Assembly: GCA_002110465.1 (NCBI GenBank) | Contig: NEED01000023.1 | Span: forward strand, 519,297 to 583,296 | DNA from: an unicellular cyanobacterium SU2 | Lineage (GTDB): Bacteria > Cyanobacteriota > Cyanobacteriia > Cyanobacteriales > Microcystaceae | Reading direction: 5' to 3' | Length of the DNA stretch: 64,000 nt | Shown here: positions 26,488 through 36,177 of the stretch, piece by piece | Layout: every line of letters begins with the position of its first letter | Numbering within the stretch: position 1 is the first letter of the stretch | Notes under the pieces: generated by a model | What the model was told of the DNA's origin: nothing | What the model saw: only the letters and a program-made list of their open reading frames with translations | The model's database searches: none | Program-made: the position numbers and the translations under genes

Positions 26488-27639
26488 ATGCATATTGCTT
26501 GGCTAGGGAAAAAATCTCCTTTCTGTGGAAATGTCACCTATGGTCGGGAAGTGACTAATGCCCTTCTAGACCGAGGATATAAGGTCAGTTTTCTTCATTT
26601 TGCTCAAGAAGAAGCTCATGAACCTAGTTGGCCTGACTGTCAAGAAGTCTTTCTTCCTTTTCTGTATAAATCTCAGGTTTACACTATTCCCACACCAAAA
26701 TCAAGCAAAATCTTGATGCAGTCTTTGGAAGACCTCAAACCTGATTTAGTCCACGCTTCTCTGACTCTTTCCCCGCTAGATTTTCGCCTACCCGAAATTT
26801 GTCAAGCGTTAAAGTTGCCATTGGTGGCCACCTTCCATCCTCCATTTGACAGTAAACTTCGTAATCTTAAATCAAGTACCCAATTTCTGACTTATCAACT
26901 TTATGCCCCGTTTTTAGCCCACTATGACAAAGTAATCATTTTTTCTCAGTTACAAAGAGATTTATTGATAAAATTAGGAGTTCCTGCGGAAAAATTAGCA
27001 GTAATTCCGAATGGAGTCCATACAAACAAATATTCTCCTGGTATTTCTTATCTTAAATCTAAGTTTTATGCTCAACGGCTTTTTGTCTATGTGGGGCGTA
27101 TTGCCACAGAAAAGAATATTGAAGCCTTACTCAAGGCTTGGAAACATACCAATATGGGATTTGACAGTAAATTATTAATAGTGGGAGATGGTCCACTCAA
27201 ACCTTCATTAGAGCCATTTTACGGAACCGAATATGGTATTTATTGGCTCGGTTTTGTGGCTGATGAACAGCAACGTATCGATATTTTGCGGGGGGCTGAT
27301 GTATTTATTCTCCCTTCGTTAGTCGAAGGGTTATCTCTGTCTCTTCTCGAAGCCATGTCCTGTGGGTTGGCTTGTCTGGCAACGGATGCAGGGGCTGATG
27401 GGGAAGTCTTGGCCGATGGGGCGGGAATTGTTCTTAATACTCAAGGGGTAACCAGTCAATTAAAAACCTTACTCCCCCTTTTTCGGGATCATCCTGATAT
27501 TACCCAACTTTTAGGACACAAGGCGCGACAGCGGGTATTAGAAAAATACAACCTCAATGATAATATTACTCACTTAGAACAGCTATATACTCAAGTGTTG
27601 CAACAGTCTCATTTTCCGGTTCTGGGTTCTTTGTTTTAA
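26488..27639 (+). CDS. Family 4 glycosyltransferase
   Basis: 383 residues, GT-B fold. N-terminal glycine-rich start MHIAWLGKKSPFCGNVTYGR; linker PNGVHTNKYSPG; nucleotide-sugar domain with VYVGRIATEKNIEALLKAW, LLIVGDGPLKPSLE and the EX7E motif in LVEGLSLSLLEAMSCGLACL. This is typical of retaining GT4 enzymes acting on lipids or polysaccharides. The donor and acceptor cannot be assigned. ATG 26488 has no strong ribosome site. The upstream 230 bp hold ATTCTAAATTC repeats. Confidence 0.85.
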   Translation: MHIAWLGKKSPFCGNVTYGREVTNALLDRGYKVSFLHFAQEEAHEPSWPDCQEVFLPFLYKSQVYTIPTPKSSKILMQSLEDLKPDLVHASLTLSPLDFRLPEICQALKLPLVATFHPPFDSKLRNLKSSTQFLTYQLYAPFLAHYDKVIIFSQLQRDLLIKLGVPAEKLAVIPNGVHTNKYSPGISYLKSKFYAQRLFVYVGRIATEKNIEALLKAWKHTNMGFDSKLLIVGDGPLKPSLEPFYGTEYGIYWLGFVADEQQRIDILRGADVFILPSLVEGLSLSLLEAMSCGLACLATDAGADGEVLADGAGIVLNTQGVTSQLKTLLPLFRDHPDITQLLGHKARQRVLEKYNLNDNITHLEQLYTQVLQQSHFPVLGSLF

Positions 27640-27696
27640 GTGCAAAAAAAGTAATCCCTATTTTCTGGATCTGAGAAATTTTTATTTGACAAATAC

Positions 27697-27725
27697 TCTG
27701 TTAACAGACAATTTCACGTTATAAT
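27697..27725 (+). promoter_or_regulatory. Candidate devB promoter with a 12-bp palindrome at the -35 position
   Basis: TATAAT lies at 27720-27725, about 50 bp before the devB ATG. The perfect palindrome TCTGTTAACAGA (27697-27708) occupies the place of the -35 box. This suggests a regulator-controlled promoter; no NtcA (GTA-N8-TAC) or LexA box is evident. Inference from sequence only. Confidence 0.45.
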
Positions 27726-27773
27726 CAAACTGTACAGTCTAGTCTAATTCGACTCAAATCACAGTCAACCGTT

Positions 27774-29090
27774 ATGAGTCACGCAACCGAGTCAAAAACC
27801 TCTCCCGTTCCTCTCCCAGGAAAACGATGGGCGATCGCCCTGGGGGTACTAGGATTATTTGTGGTAGGAACCACTGGAATTTATACCCTCAAATTAAGTC
27901 AAACCGAGTCATCAGACTCAGTTTCACCCCCAACCGTCGCGCCACCTCAGATCCAGTCCGTATCGGCTTTAGGAAGACTTGAACCCTATGGAGAAGTGAT
28001 TAATATTGCCCCTTCTCCTAACCAGGGGGGAGCAAAAGTGAGCCAACTGTTAGTCCAAGAAGGAATGACGGTTAAACAGGGACAAAAACTTGCTATTTTA
28101 GATAATGCCCCGCGTAAACAAGCTGAAGTTGACGTAGCCCAACAAGCAGTAAATCTAGCCCAAGCGAATTTAGAGATTATCAAAGCAGGAGCAAAAATAG
28201 GGGAAATTCAAGCCCAAAAAGCCACTATTGAACGCCTAGAAGCTGAATTAGCTGGAGAAATAGCCACTAACCAAGCAACTCTCGCACGCCTCGAAAAAGA
28301 ATTAACCGGGGAAAAACAGCAACAAAAAGCTACCATTGAACGCCTAGAAGCCGAATTAAAAGATGCTCAACGAGAATATGAACGCTACAAAACCTTAGCC
28401 ACCAATGGGGTAATTTCTGACTTAGAGTTAGATAAACGACAATTAGCCTCAGATAAAGCCAGAGAAAGTCTAACAGAAGCTCAAGAAAAACTCAATAAAA
28501 CGGTTAATATTCTCACCGAAGAAATTCAAGAAGAAAAAGCCCAATCAACTAAACAAATTAACAGTCTCACTCAAGCTATTAAAGAAGCAAAAGCTACCTT
28601 AAATCGTATTGCTGAAGTGCGTCCTGTAGATGTCCAAAAAGCTCAAGCTGAGGTCAATAAAGCTGTAGCTGAACTAAAAGAAGCCCAAACTAATTTAGAC
28701 TTAGCGTACATTAAAGCTCCTAGGGATGGTCAAATCCTGAAAATTCATAGCTATCCAGGGGAAAAAGTTGATGAAACTAAGGGGATCGCTGAATTAGGAC
28801 AAACGGATAAAATGATGGTGATTGCTGAAGTGTATGAAAGTGATATTCGTCGTGTAAACATTGGTCAAAAAGCTAGGGTAAAAAGTGAAAACAATACCTT
28901 TGCTGGAGAATTGAAAGGAACAGTACAACAAATTGGCCTACAGATTGGGAAAAAAGATGTTTTAGATACCGATCCTGCGGCGGATATTGATGTCAGAGTT
29001 ATTGAAGTAAAAATTCTTCTTGATGCTGAGTCAAGTCAGCGAGTTTCTGGCTTAACCTACGCTAAAGTGACTGCGGAAATCTTACCATAA
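27774..29090 (+). CDS. devB: DevB-like ABC exporter membrane fusion protein (HlyD family)
   Basis: 438 residues. A single transmembrane helix at about residues 20-38 is followed by an envelope domain: a first half-lipoyl motif (GGAKVSQLLVQEGMTVKQGQ), a long alpha-helical coiled-coil hairpin (about residues 105-310, rich in KATIERLEAEL repeats) and a second lipoyl/beta-barrel part (IKAPRDGQILKIHSYPGEKV). DevB proteins link the DevC/DevA ABC pump to TolC; in heterocyst formers they export glycolipids, in unicellular strains the cargo is unknown. devC follows after 16 bp. Confidence 0.88.
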   Translation: MSHATESKTSPVPLPGKRWAIALGVLGLFVVGTTGIYTLKLSQTESSDSVSPPTVAPPQIQSVSALGRLEPYGEVINIAPSPNQGGAKVSQLLVQEGMTVKQGQKLAILDNAPRKQAEVDVAQQAVNLAQANLEIIKAGAKIGEIQAQKATIERLEAELAGEIATNQATLARLEKELTGEKQQQKATIERLEAELKDAQREYERYKTLATNGVISDLELDKRQLASDKARESLTEAQEKLNKTVNILTEEIQEEKAQSTKQINSLTQAIKEAKATLNRIAEVRPVDVQKAQAEVNKAVAELKEAQTNLDLAYIKAPRDGQILKIHSYPGEKVDETKGIAELGQTDKMMVIAEVYESDIRRVNIGQKARVKSENNTFAGELKGTVQQIGLQIGKKDVLDTDPAADIDVRVIEVKILLDAESSQRVSGLTYAKVTAEILP

Positions 29091-29106
29091 ATGATGATTT
29101 AAAACC

Positions 29107-30258
29107 ATGAAAACTCCCCTGGCTGTATTACAATTAACTCACGAAAAAACTCGTTTGCTCGTTGCATTAGCAGGAATCACTTTTGCTGATGTTCTAATGT
29201 TTATGCAATTGGGCTTCAAAAATGCTTTATTTGATAGTTCAGTTCGCTTACATAATAGTTTAGAAGGAGATATTTTTGTTGTTAATTCTCAATCCGATAC
29301 TTTAACCAGATTAACCAGTTTTTCCCAACGAAGACTTTATGAAACATTAGGGGTTAATAATGTTGAATCTGTGACTCCTCTTTATGTTGGGTTAGGAAGT
29401 TGGAAAAATCCCTTAAAAGGAAAAGAAAGATCAGTTTTTGTTGTCGGGTTAAATCCTGAAAAAAATATTATTGATTTACCTGGTGTTAGTGAAAATATAT
29501 CAGTTGTAAAACATCAAGATACTTTCTTATTTGATAGTCTTTCTCGTTCAGAATTCGGTCCTGTTGTTGAATTATTTAATCAACAAAAACCCTTAAAAAC
29601 AGAAGTTTCTAATCGCTTGATTAAAGTTGGGGGATTATTTTCTTTAGGTACATCATTCGGTGCTGATGGAACTTTAATTACCAGTGATGTAAATTTTTGG
29701 CGACTTTTTCCAGAACGGGAAAGGGGGTTAATTGATATTGGTGTTATTGATTTAAAACCTAATGCTGATCTTGAGCAAACCTTAGATTTTTTTAGAGAAA
29801 ATTTGTCCAGTCAAGATATTAAATATTTTTCTAAAGAAGAGTTTATTAAACATGAAAAGTCTTTTTGGCAAAATCGAACGGCGATTGGGTTTATTTTTTC
29901 TCTAGGAACCATGATGGGTTTTGTGGTAGGGACAATTATTGTTTATCAAATTTTGTATACAGATGTGGCTGATCACTTGCCAGAATATGCTACCTTAAAA
30001 GCGATGGGATACACAGATTTTTATTTATTAACTGTGGTTTTTCAAGAAGCAATTATTTTAGGTGTTATTGGATTTATCCCAGGGTTTTCTTTATCAATGT
30101 TACTTTATTTTAATGCAGCTAAAGCAACAGGATTACCGATTATGATGGTAACATCTAGGGCAATTAGTGTCTTAATTTTAACCGTTGTGATGTGTTGTAT
30201 TTCTGGGGCGGTAGCGGTTGGGAAACTGAAATCAGTTGATCCAGCAGATATATTTTAA
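29107..30258 (+). CDS. devC: DevC-like ABC exporter permease (FtsX/MacB family)
   Basis: 383 residues. One transmembrane helix near the N-terminus (VALAGITFADVLMFMQLGFK), a large external domain (about residues 45-255) and three C-terminal helices (IGFIFSLGTMMGFVVGTIIV; LLTVVFQEAIILGVIGFIPG; ISVLILTVVMCCISGAVAVG). It is the membrane part of the DevBCA pump. The start lies 16 bp after devB, so the two are in one operon. devA does not follow directly but after 238 bp. Confidence 0.88.
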   Translation: MKTPLAVLQLTHEKTRLLVALAGITFADVLMFMQLGFKNALFDSSVRLHNSLEGDIFVVNSQSDTLTRLTSFSQRRLYETLGVNNVESVTPLYVGLGSWKNPLKGKERSVFVVGLNPEKNIIDLPGVSENISVVKHQDTFLFDSLSRSEFGPVVELFNQQKPLKTEVSNRLIKVGGLFSLGTSFGADGTLITSDVNFWRLFPERERGLIDIGVIDLKPNADLEQTLDFFRENLSSQDIKYFSKEEFIKHEKSFWQNRTAIGFIFSLGTMMGFVVGTIIVYQILYTDVADHLPEYATLKAMGYTDFYLLTVVFQEAIILGVIGFIPGFSLSMLLYFNAAKATGLPIMMVTSRAISVLILTVVMCCISGAVAVGKLKSVDPADIF

Positions 30259-30305
30259 ATCTTTATTATAATTGAGTTGCAAGAGTAAAAATTAGAAGCT
30301 AGATA

Positions 30306-30334
30306 GGTTCGTAGTGAGGGCTTTAGCCCCAATC
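30306..30334 (+). repeat. Dispersed repeat, TTCGTAGTGAGGGCTTTAGC type (copy 1)
   Basis: The 23-base motif TTCGTAGTGAGG...TAGCCCC sits between devC and devA. Related copies are at 37564 (same orientation), 37851 and 49765 (inverted). GGGCT and AGCCC within it pair as a small stem. Confidence 0.7.
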
Positions 30335-30427
30335 ATAATAAATCTGGTGGTAAAAACCTCCTTAAATAATTAGGGAAAATATAAGAGAGAAAAAAAGAAG
30401 GATCTAGAAAAATAGATTGAATCTAAA

Positions 30428-30445
30428 TAAGTCCTTTAGGACTTA
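30428..30445 (+). repeat. Perfect 7-bp stem-loop upstream of devA
   Basis: TAAGTCC, loop TTTA, GGACTTA (30428-30445), 51 bp before the devA start. It could be a terminator, a processing site or an operator that uncouples devA from devBC. Confidence 0.6.
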
Positions 30446-30496
30446 CTATAAACCGATAAAACTAATTAAAATACTTAATTTTATTTTGAAAAAATT

Positions 30497-31177
30497 ATGA
30501 ATAAAGAACCTATTGTTATTATTGAAAATCTGGATCATTATTATGGGAAAGGAAATCTTAGAAAACAGATTCTATTTAATATTAATTTGATTTTGAAAGC
30601 GGGAGAAGTAGTAATTCTTAAAGGTCCTTCTGGTTCAGGAAAAACTACATTATTAACCTTAATGGGAGGATTGCGATCGCCCCAAATGGGAAGTTTAAAA
30701 GTCTTAGGAAAAGAATTAGTAGGAACCCAAAAACAGGTACTTGTTAAAACTCGTCGTAACATTGGTTATATTTTCCAAGCACATAATTTATTAGATTGTT
30801 TAACCGCTAGACAAAATGTCCAGATGTCTCTGGAATTACATAATGGGTTTTCTTCTGCGGAACTCAAACAAAAATCAACAGAAATGTTAGAAGCAGTCGG
30901 ATTAGGTGATTATGTTAATTATTATCCTAAAAATTTATCAGGCGGACAAAAACAAAGAGTTGCGATCGCCCGTGCTTTAGTCAGTCATCCTAAGATGGTT
31001 TTAGCGGATGAACCCACCGCTTCTCTTGATAGTAAATCGGGCTATGATGTAGTGAGTTTAATGCAGAAATTAGCCAAAGAAAAGGAGTGTACTATTTTAA
31101 TTGTTACCCATGATAATCGTATTTTAGACGTTGCTGATCGTATCATTGAATTAGAAGATGGACATTTAGTCACCTAA
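30497..31177 (+). CDS. devA: DevA-like ABC transporter ATP-binding protein
   Basis: 226 residues. Walker A GPSGSGKT at 43-50, Q-loop in IGYIFQAHNLLD, signature LSGGQ at 147-151 and Walker B VLADEP at about 168-173, with the D-loop SLDSKSG and the switch histidine in IVTHDNRIL. It belongs to the MacB/LolD/DevA group of ATPases and should power DevC. ATG 30497. A structured repeat follows 19 bp after the stop. Confidence 0.9.
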   Translation: MNKEPIVIIENLDHYYGKGNLRKQILFNINLILKAGEVVILKGPSGSGKTTLLTLMGGLRSPQMGSLKVLGKELVGTQKQVLVKTRRNIGYIFQAHNLLDCLTARQNVQMSLELHNGFSSAELKQKSTEMLEAVGLGDYVNYYPKNLSGGQKQRVAIARALVSHPKMVLADEPTASLDSKSGYDVVSLMQKLAKEKECTILIVTHDNRILDVADRIIELEDGHLVT

Positions 31178-31195
31178 CACCTAATACTATAAAAA

Positions 31196-31361
31196 GGTTC
31201 TCCCGTATTTACGATGCTAAACTAATAATTAATAACAGACTAAAGCCTGATTCTACGAACAAAAAGTCCGCCTTCGCGGACTACATTAATTAGGTTACCC
31301 AGAAAACCTTTGTTTGTCTCGCTTAACTCTTGCCGAGTTCAAGTCCATTATTTGTGATAGT
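31196..31361 (+). repeat. Multi-hairpin dispersed repeat, copy A
   Basis: About 165 bp collinear and gap-free over at least 134 bp with 58326-58490. It contains three hairpins: AGTCCGC-CTTC-GCGGACT (31265-31282), AGGTT...AACCT (about 31291-31309) and AACTC-TTGCC-GAGTT (about 31325-31339). Copy A starts 19 bp after devA. A further copy of the last hairpin, with AACCC/GGGTT, follows at about 31440. Confidence 0.85.
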
Positions 31362-31385
31362 TTAGCATAACTGATACTGTAGAAT

Positions 31386-31466
31386 CGGATTGTCTAAACT
31401 AATTATTAGCTTACTAAAGTAAGCTCCGTTTGTCTAACTTAACCCTTCAGGGTTTCAGTTTATAAT
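31386..31466 (+). repeat. Partial tandem copy of the multi-hairpin repeat (3' half)
   Basis: TTTGTCTAACTTAACCC followed by TTCAGGGTTTCAGT (about 31428-31460) matches the 3' half of copy A (TTTGTCTCGCTTAACTC and on). Its stem is AACCC/GGGTT instead of AACTC/GAGTT, a paired change that keeps the base pairing. Confidence 0.65.
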
Positions 31467-31685
31467 TTAGCTAGTAAACACTTTTTTAAATAGTTCTATT
31501 TTATCCTTATAAGGTGCAAATCGTAAGTTAAATTCAAACCAAAAGGAGCGGTATAAAACACTTTTGATTGTTACTTGTAGTTTCTGTAATTGTTTACGTC
31601 GAAAATCAATATCTTTGGTTTTGCCTGTTGTGAAAAATTTTCGTTGGGAGATGATAATTTATTGAGTAGAAGTAACAGTTAACAT
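31467..31685 (-). pseudogene. Aldehyde dehydrogenase remnant (N-terminus, with nonsense codon and foreign tail)
   Basis: On the minus strand, ATG at 31683-31685 opens MLTVTSTQ, then TAA (31659-31661), then in the same frame IIISQRKFFTTGKTKDIDFR and RKQLQKLQVTIKS. This matches the N-terminus of cyanobacterial aldehyde dehydrogenases such as slr0091 (QRDFFRQGKTKS...RLTALAKLKTQI). After about residue 40 the similarity stops and the frame continues with unrelated sequence (VLYRSFWFEFNLRFAPYKDK) to a stop at 31467. So the gene was broken by a nonsense change and a deletion or insertion. Assignment rests on memory of the family. Confidence 0.6.
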
Positions 31686-31753
31686 CAGACTAATGGGTCA
31701 ATGGCTATAACGACTAATAAAAGATCAAGTATTGTTGTAAATTGTGTGATATG

Positions 31754-31770
31754 GGTGAGCATTGCTCACC
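31754..31770 (-). terminator. Hairpin after serS
   Basis: GGTGAGC, loop ATT, GCTCACC (31754-31770), perfect 7-bp stem lying 8 bp beyond the serS stop on the minus strand. It is related to the hairpins at 22764 and 51878. Confidence 0.65.
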
Positions 31771-31777
31771 TTAAGAA

Positions 31778-33076
<1,299 letters not shown>

Positions 33077-33295
33077 TTAACTGAAATTTTCCCTCTGTTA
33101 GAATAGCTGATTTTGGGCAACCATTGAAATAGTCTTTATTGTTTTTTCGAGAAATTCCCTCAACAACGATATTGTTGACTAACTACATTTTTTATGAAGT
33201 TTTTTATCTTTAGCAATGTCAATTTTTAAAATAAAATCTTATCCTAGAAATAAGAAGACTTAACAGTCAATCTACTATTAATCAGGAGGTTGGCC

Positions 33296-33679
33296 ATGAC
33301 ATTAATTATTGAAAGAGTATTGGCAAGTTTACTGTTGTTGGCTGGATTATCCTATTTAGTGCAAAGATCGGTTTGGAAAAATTTAGTACAAGAACTTCTC
33401 AAGAAACCAACCTGGTTGATGCTCTGGTCACTATTGTTCTTACCTTTTGGCTTAATTGTTGTTTTTGGACACAATATTTGGGTAGCCAATTGGCAAGTGA
33501 TTATTACAATTTTGGGATGGTTTTTAACGTTGAAATGTTTTCTCTATCTTCTTATTCCTAATTGGGCGAATTTCGTTACTCGTTGGTCTGATGAGTTTCT
33601 CCAGGGTTATATTGCCATTGCTGGAGTGGTCAATGCTATTTTAGGCGGTATTATCCTGATTTTAAGTTTCTCAAGTTAA
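33296..33679 (+). CDS. Conserved membrane protein, unknown function
   Basis: 127 residues from ATG 33296, chosen because AGGAGG (33284-33289) lies six bases upstream. Four predicted transmembrane helices: IERVLASLLLLAGLSYLV, LMLWSLLFLPFGLIVVFGHN, VIITILGWFLTLKCFLYLLI and GYIAIAGVVNAILGGIILIL. I do not recognise the family beyond being common in cyanobacteria. It lies upstream of petN but with a 165-bp gap holding an AACCC/GGGTT hairpin, so co-transcription is uncertain. Confidence 0.65.
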   Translation: MTLIIERVLASLLLLAGLSYLVQRSVWKNLVQELLKKPTWLMLWSLLFLPFGLIVVFGHNIWVANWQVIITILGWFLTLKCFLYLLIPNWANFVTRWSDEFLQGYIAIAGVVNAILGGIILILSFSS

Positions 33680-33844
33680 CTGAAACCCAATCATATTAGG
33701 GTTGAGATGTCTCGGAAGTAATGAGTCCGATGATTCCTTTGTTGATCAATTACTGAGCTTTGGGGAGTAGCGAAGGTTCACTAATGGAAGTATTATAGAG
33801 GTTGTAATTTTGAACAAGTACGTTGGTCACAAACCTAAATAACT

Positions 33845-33934
33845 ATGGATATTTTGGCTCTCGGTTGGGTTAGTATTTTAGCCTTATTTACCTGGTCTCT
33901 GGCAATGGTTGTCTGGGGTCGCAACGGTTTCTAA
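33845..33934 (+). CDS. petN: Cytochrome b6f complex subunit VIII (PetN)
   Basis: 29 residues: [20 protein letters not shown] then MVVWGRNGF. This is the invariant PetN sequence (compare MDILTLGWVALLVVFTWSIA), one transmembrane helix needed for assembly of the cytochrome b6f complex in thylakoids. ATG 33845, TAA 33932-33934. It is followed three bases later by a GTG-started 47-residue membrane protein. A GU-rich terminator closes the unit at 34092. Confidence 0.95.
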   Translation: MDILALGWVSILALFTWSLAMVVWGRNGF

Positions 33935-33937
33935 ACA

Positions 33938-34081
33938 GTGGAAACAACACCAATTCTCAACATACTCTTTTTAGTCGCCCTAGGGTTGCTGATCCTAGTC
34001 AGTGGCGGTATTCTCTACCTCACTAGCGTAGAGTGGCGCGATCGCCGCCGTCAAGACCGAGATAAAAAAACAGGGCGATAA
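33938..34081 (+). CDS. Small single-helix membrane protein co-transcribed with petN
   Basis: GTG 33938 opens a 47-residue frame: METTPILNILFLVALGLLIL, then a helix end and the very basic tail EWRDRRRQDRDKKTGR. One transmembrane helix, positive-inside tail on the stromal/cytoplasmic side. It begins three bases after petN and shares its terminator. I recall similar small proteins next to petN in other cyanobacteria but cannot name it; a role at thylakoid complexes is inference. Confidence 0.6.
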   Translation: METTPILNILFLVALGLLILVSGGILYLTSVEWRDRRRQDRDKKTGR

Positions 34082-34091
34082 ATTATTAAGT

Positions 34092-34124
34092 TAGGGGGGC
34101 GAATGTTCGTCCTCCTAATCTTTT
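34092..34124 (+). terminator. Terminator of the petN unit
   Basis: TAGGGGGGCGAA (34092-34103) pairs with TTCGTCCTCCTA (34106-34117), including two G-U pairs, followed by ATCTTTT. A 12-bp stem with a minimal loop. Confidence 0.7.
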
Positions 34125-34200
34125 AAGCTCGAAAAATAATTAGTCACCGATAATTATATGATGAAGGGTGAGTTATCATCATGAAGCAAGACAACTAAGA

Positions 34201-35211
34201 ATGGGCAAACAACGAGTATTATCAGGGGTTCAACCCACAGGAAATCTACATTTGGGCAACTATTTAGGAGCAATTAACAACTGGGTACAGATTCAGCAAA
34301 ATTATGATAATTTTTTCTGCGTGGTGGACTTACACGCCATTACTGTTCCCCATAACCCCAAAACCTTAGCCCAAGATACTTACACCATCGCCGCCCTTTA
34401 CTTAGCCTGTGGCATCGATTTAGAATATTCCACTATCTTTGTTCAGTCTCATGTAACCGCCCATAGCGAACTCGCTTGGTTACTCAACTGTATTACCCCC
34501 CTAAATTGGCTAGAACGGATGATACAGTTCAAGGAAAAAGCCGTGAAACAGGGAGAAAACGTCAGTGTTGGCTTACTTGACTATCCCGTGTTGATGGCTG
34601 CTGATATTCTTCTCTACGATGCCGATCGCGTTCCCGTCGGAGAAGATCAAAAACAACATTTAGAATTAACCAGGGATATTGCCGCCCGTTTTAATGATCA
34701 ATTTGCAAACCCTGAAAATCCTGTGCTTAAAGTCCCTGAACCCTTGATTAGAAGCGAAGGAGCGAGGGTTATGAGTTTAACCGATGGGACTCGCAAAATG
34801 TCGAAATCTGATCCCTCGGATATGAGTCGTATTAATTTATTAGATCCCCCAGAATTAATCGAGAAAAAGATTAAACGCTGTAAAACTGACCCCATTCGAG
34901 GTTTAGAATTTGATAATCCAGAACGTCCTGAATGTAACAATTTATTAGGATTGTACGGCTTATTATCACAGAAGACGAAAGAAGAAGTAATCCTTGAGTG
35001 TCAAGGGATGGGATGGGGAAAGTTTAAACCCTTACTCAGCGAAACAACGGTAGAAGCCCTGAAACCTATTCAAGTTAAATATCAAGAAATCATGGATAAT
35101 AAAGACTATTTAGAATCAGTTTTGAGAGGGGGAAAAGAAAAAGCTGAAGCGGTTGCCAACCAAACTTTAGACCGAGTTAAGGCAGCTTTGGGCTATTTAG
35201 TCTCCTTCTAA
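34201..35211 (+). CDS. trpS: Tryptophanyl-tRNA synthetase
   Basis: 336 residues from ATG 34201 (MGKQRVLSGVQPTGNLHLGN). The HIGH-type motif is NLHLGN, the KMSKS motif is RKMSKSDPSD, and YPVLMAADILLYDADRVPVG is the tryptophan-binding region. An upstream GTG at 34168 would add 11 residues without family similarity. metF follows after 41 bp on the same strand. Confidence 0.95.
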   Translation: MGKQRVLSGVQPTGNLHLGNYLGAINNWVQIQQNYDNFFCVVDLHAITVPHNPKTLAQDTYTIAALYLACGIDLEYSTIFVQSHVTAHSELAWLLNCITPLNWLERMIQFKEKAVKQGENVSVGLLDYPVLMAADILLYDADRVPVGEDQKQHLELTRDIAARFNDQFANPENPVLKVPEPLIRSEGARVMSLTDGTRKMSKSDPSDMSRINLLDPPELIEKKIKRCKTDPIRGLEFDNPERPECNNLLGLYGLLSQKTKEEVILECQGMGWGKFKPLLSETTVEALKPIQVKYQEIMDNKDYLESVLRGGKEKAEAVANQTLDRVKAALGYLVSF

Positions 35212-35252
35212 AAACTGCCTAAAAATCCTTAATTTTATCTATCATTATTCTC

Positions 35253-36164
35253 ATGATTAATCGTTTTCGACAAGCCGTTCAAAACAAAGAATTCCTGATT
35301 ACTGCAGAAGTGACTCCTCCTAAAGGAGGAAACCCTATTCGTATGGTGGAGATGGCCCAACAGCTTAAAGGGCGAGTTCATGGGGTCAATGTCACCGATG
35401 GGAGTCGCGCTGTGTTGCGGATGTCTTCGATGGCAGCGTCAGCTTTGTTATTGCAATATGGGGTAGAACCGATCTGTCAGATGGCCTGCCGCGATCGCAA
35501 TGTCATTGGGCTACAAGCTGACTTAATGGGGGCTTATGCCTTAGGATTACGCAATGTTCTGGCGTTAACGGGAGATCCGGTCAAAGCAGGAGATCACAAA
35601 AAAGCAAAAGCTGTCTTTGAGTTAGAATCGGTTCGATTACTTAAGGTCATTGATAATCTTAATCGTGGGGTTGATTTTAATGATAAATCCCTTCCCGATG
35701 ATCCCCTAGACTTATTTGCTGGGGCGGCAGTTGATCCTCAATGTCACAGTTGGTCGGGGTTACAACGAAGATTTGAACGGAAATTAGCAGCCGGGGCGCA
35801 GTTTTTTCAGAGTCAATTAATTACGGATTTTGAGAAATTAGATAAATTTATGCATCAAATTGCTGCAGGAACAGATAAGCCGATTTTAGCCGGAATTTTT
35901 CTCTTAAAATCGGCAAAGAACGCCCAATTTATTAACCGTAATGTTCCTGGGGTAGAAATTCCTGAAACCATTATTCAACGGTTGGCTAATGCGGATGATC
36001 CGTTGCAAGAAGGGGTTAAAATTGCTGCCGAACAAGTGCAACTCGCCCGACAATTATGTCAAGGGGTTCATCTGATGGCGGTTAAACGGGAAGATCTAAT
36101 TCCTCAGATTTTAGATTTAGCAGGTGTTTCCCCCATTTCTGTAGATAAAGCGGTTATTAAGTAA
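35253..36164 (+). CDS. metF: Methylenetetrahydrofolate reductase
   Basis: 303 residues, TIM-barrel flavoprotein that reduces 5,10-methylene-THF to 5-methyl-THF for methionine synthesis. Marks are FLITAEVTPPKGGNPIRM, MACRDRNVIGLQADLMGAYA, NVLALTGDPVKAG, and GAAVDPQCHSWSGLQRRFER with the conserved GAQFFQSQLITD. It may be a variant using ferredoxin or a dedicated C-terminal partner, as in many bacteria lacking the long NADH-type enzyme; not resolvable here. A perfect terminator follows at 36178. Confidence 0.88.
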   Translation: MINRFRQAVQNKEFLITAEVTPPKGGNPIRMVEMAQQLKGRVHGVNVTDGSRAVLRMSSMAASALLLQYGVEPICQMACRDRNVIGLQADLMGAYALGLRNVLALTGDPVKAGDHKKAKAVFELESVRLLKVIDNLNRGVDFNDKSLPDDPLDLFAGAAVDPQCHSWSGLQRRFERKLAAGAQFFQSQLITDFEKLDKFMHQIAAGTDKPILAGIFLLKSAKNAQFINRNVPGVEIPETIIQRLANADDPLQEGVKIAAEQVQLARQLCQGVHLMAVKREDLIPQILDLAGVSPISVDKAVIK

Positions 36165-36177
36165 CTTAACTGTTGAC

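Noticed and set aside
28000-29000. Repeats in devB (KATIERLEAEL)
   Set aside because: Coiled-coil heptads in a known HlyD family protein; not an independent element.
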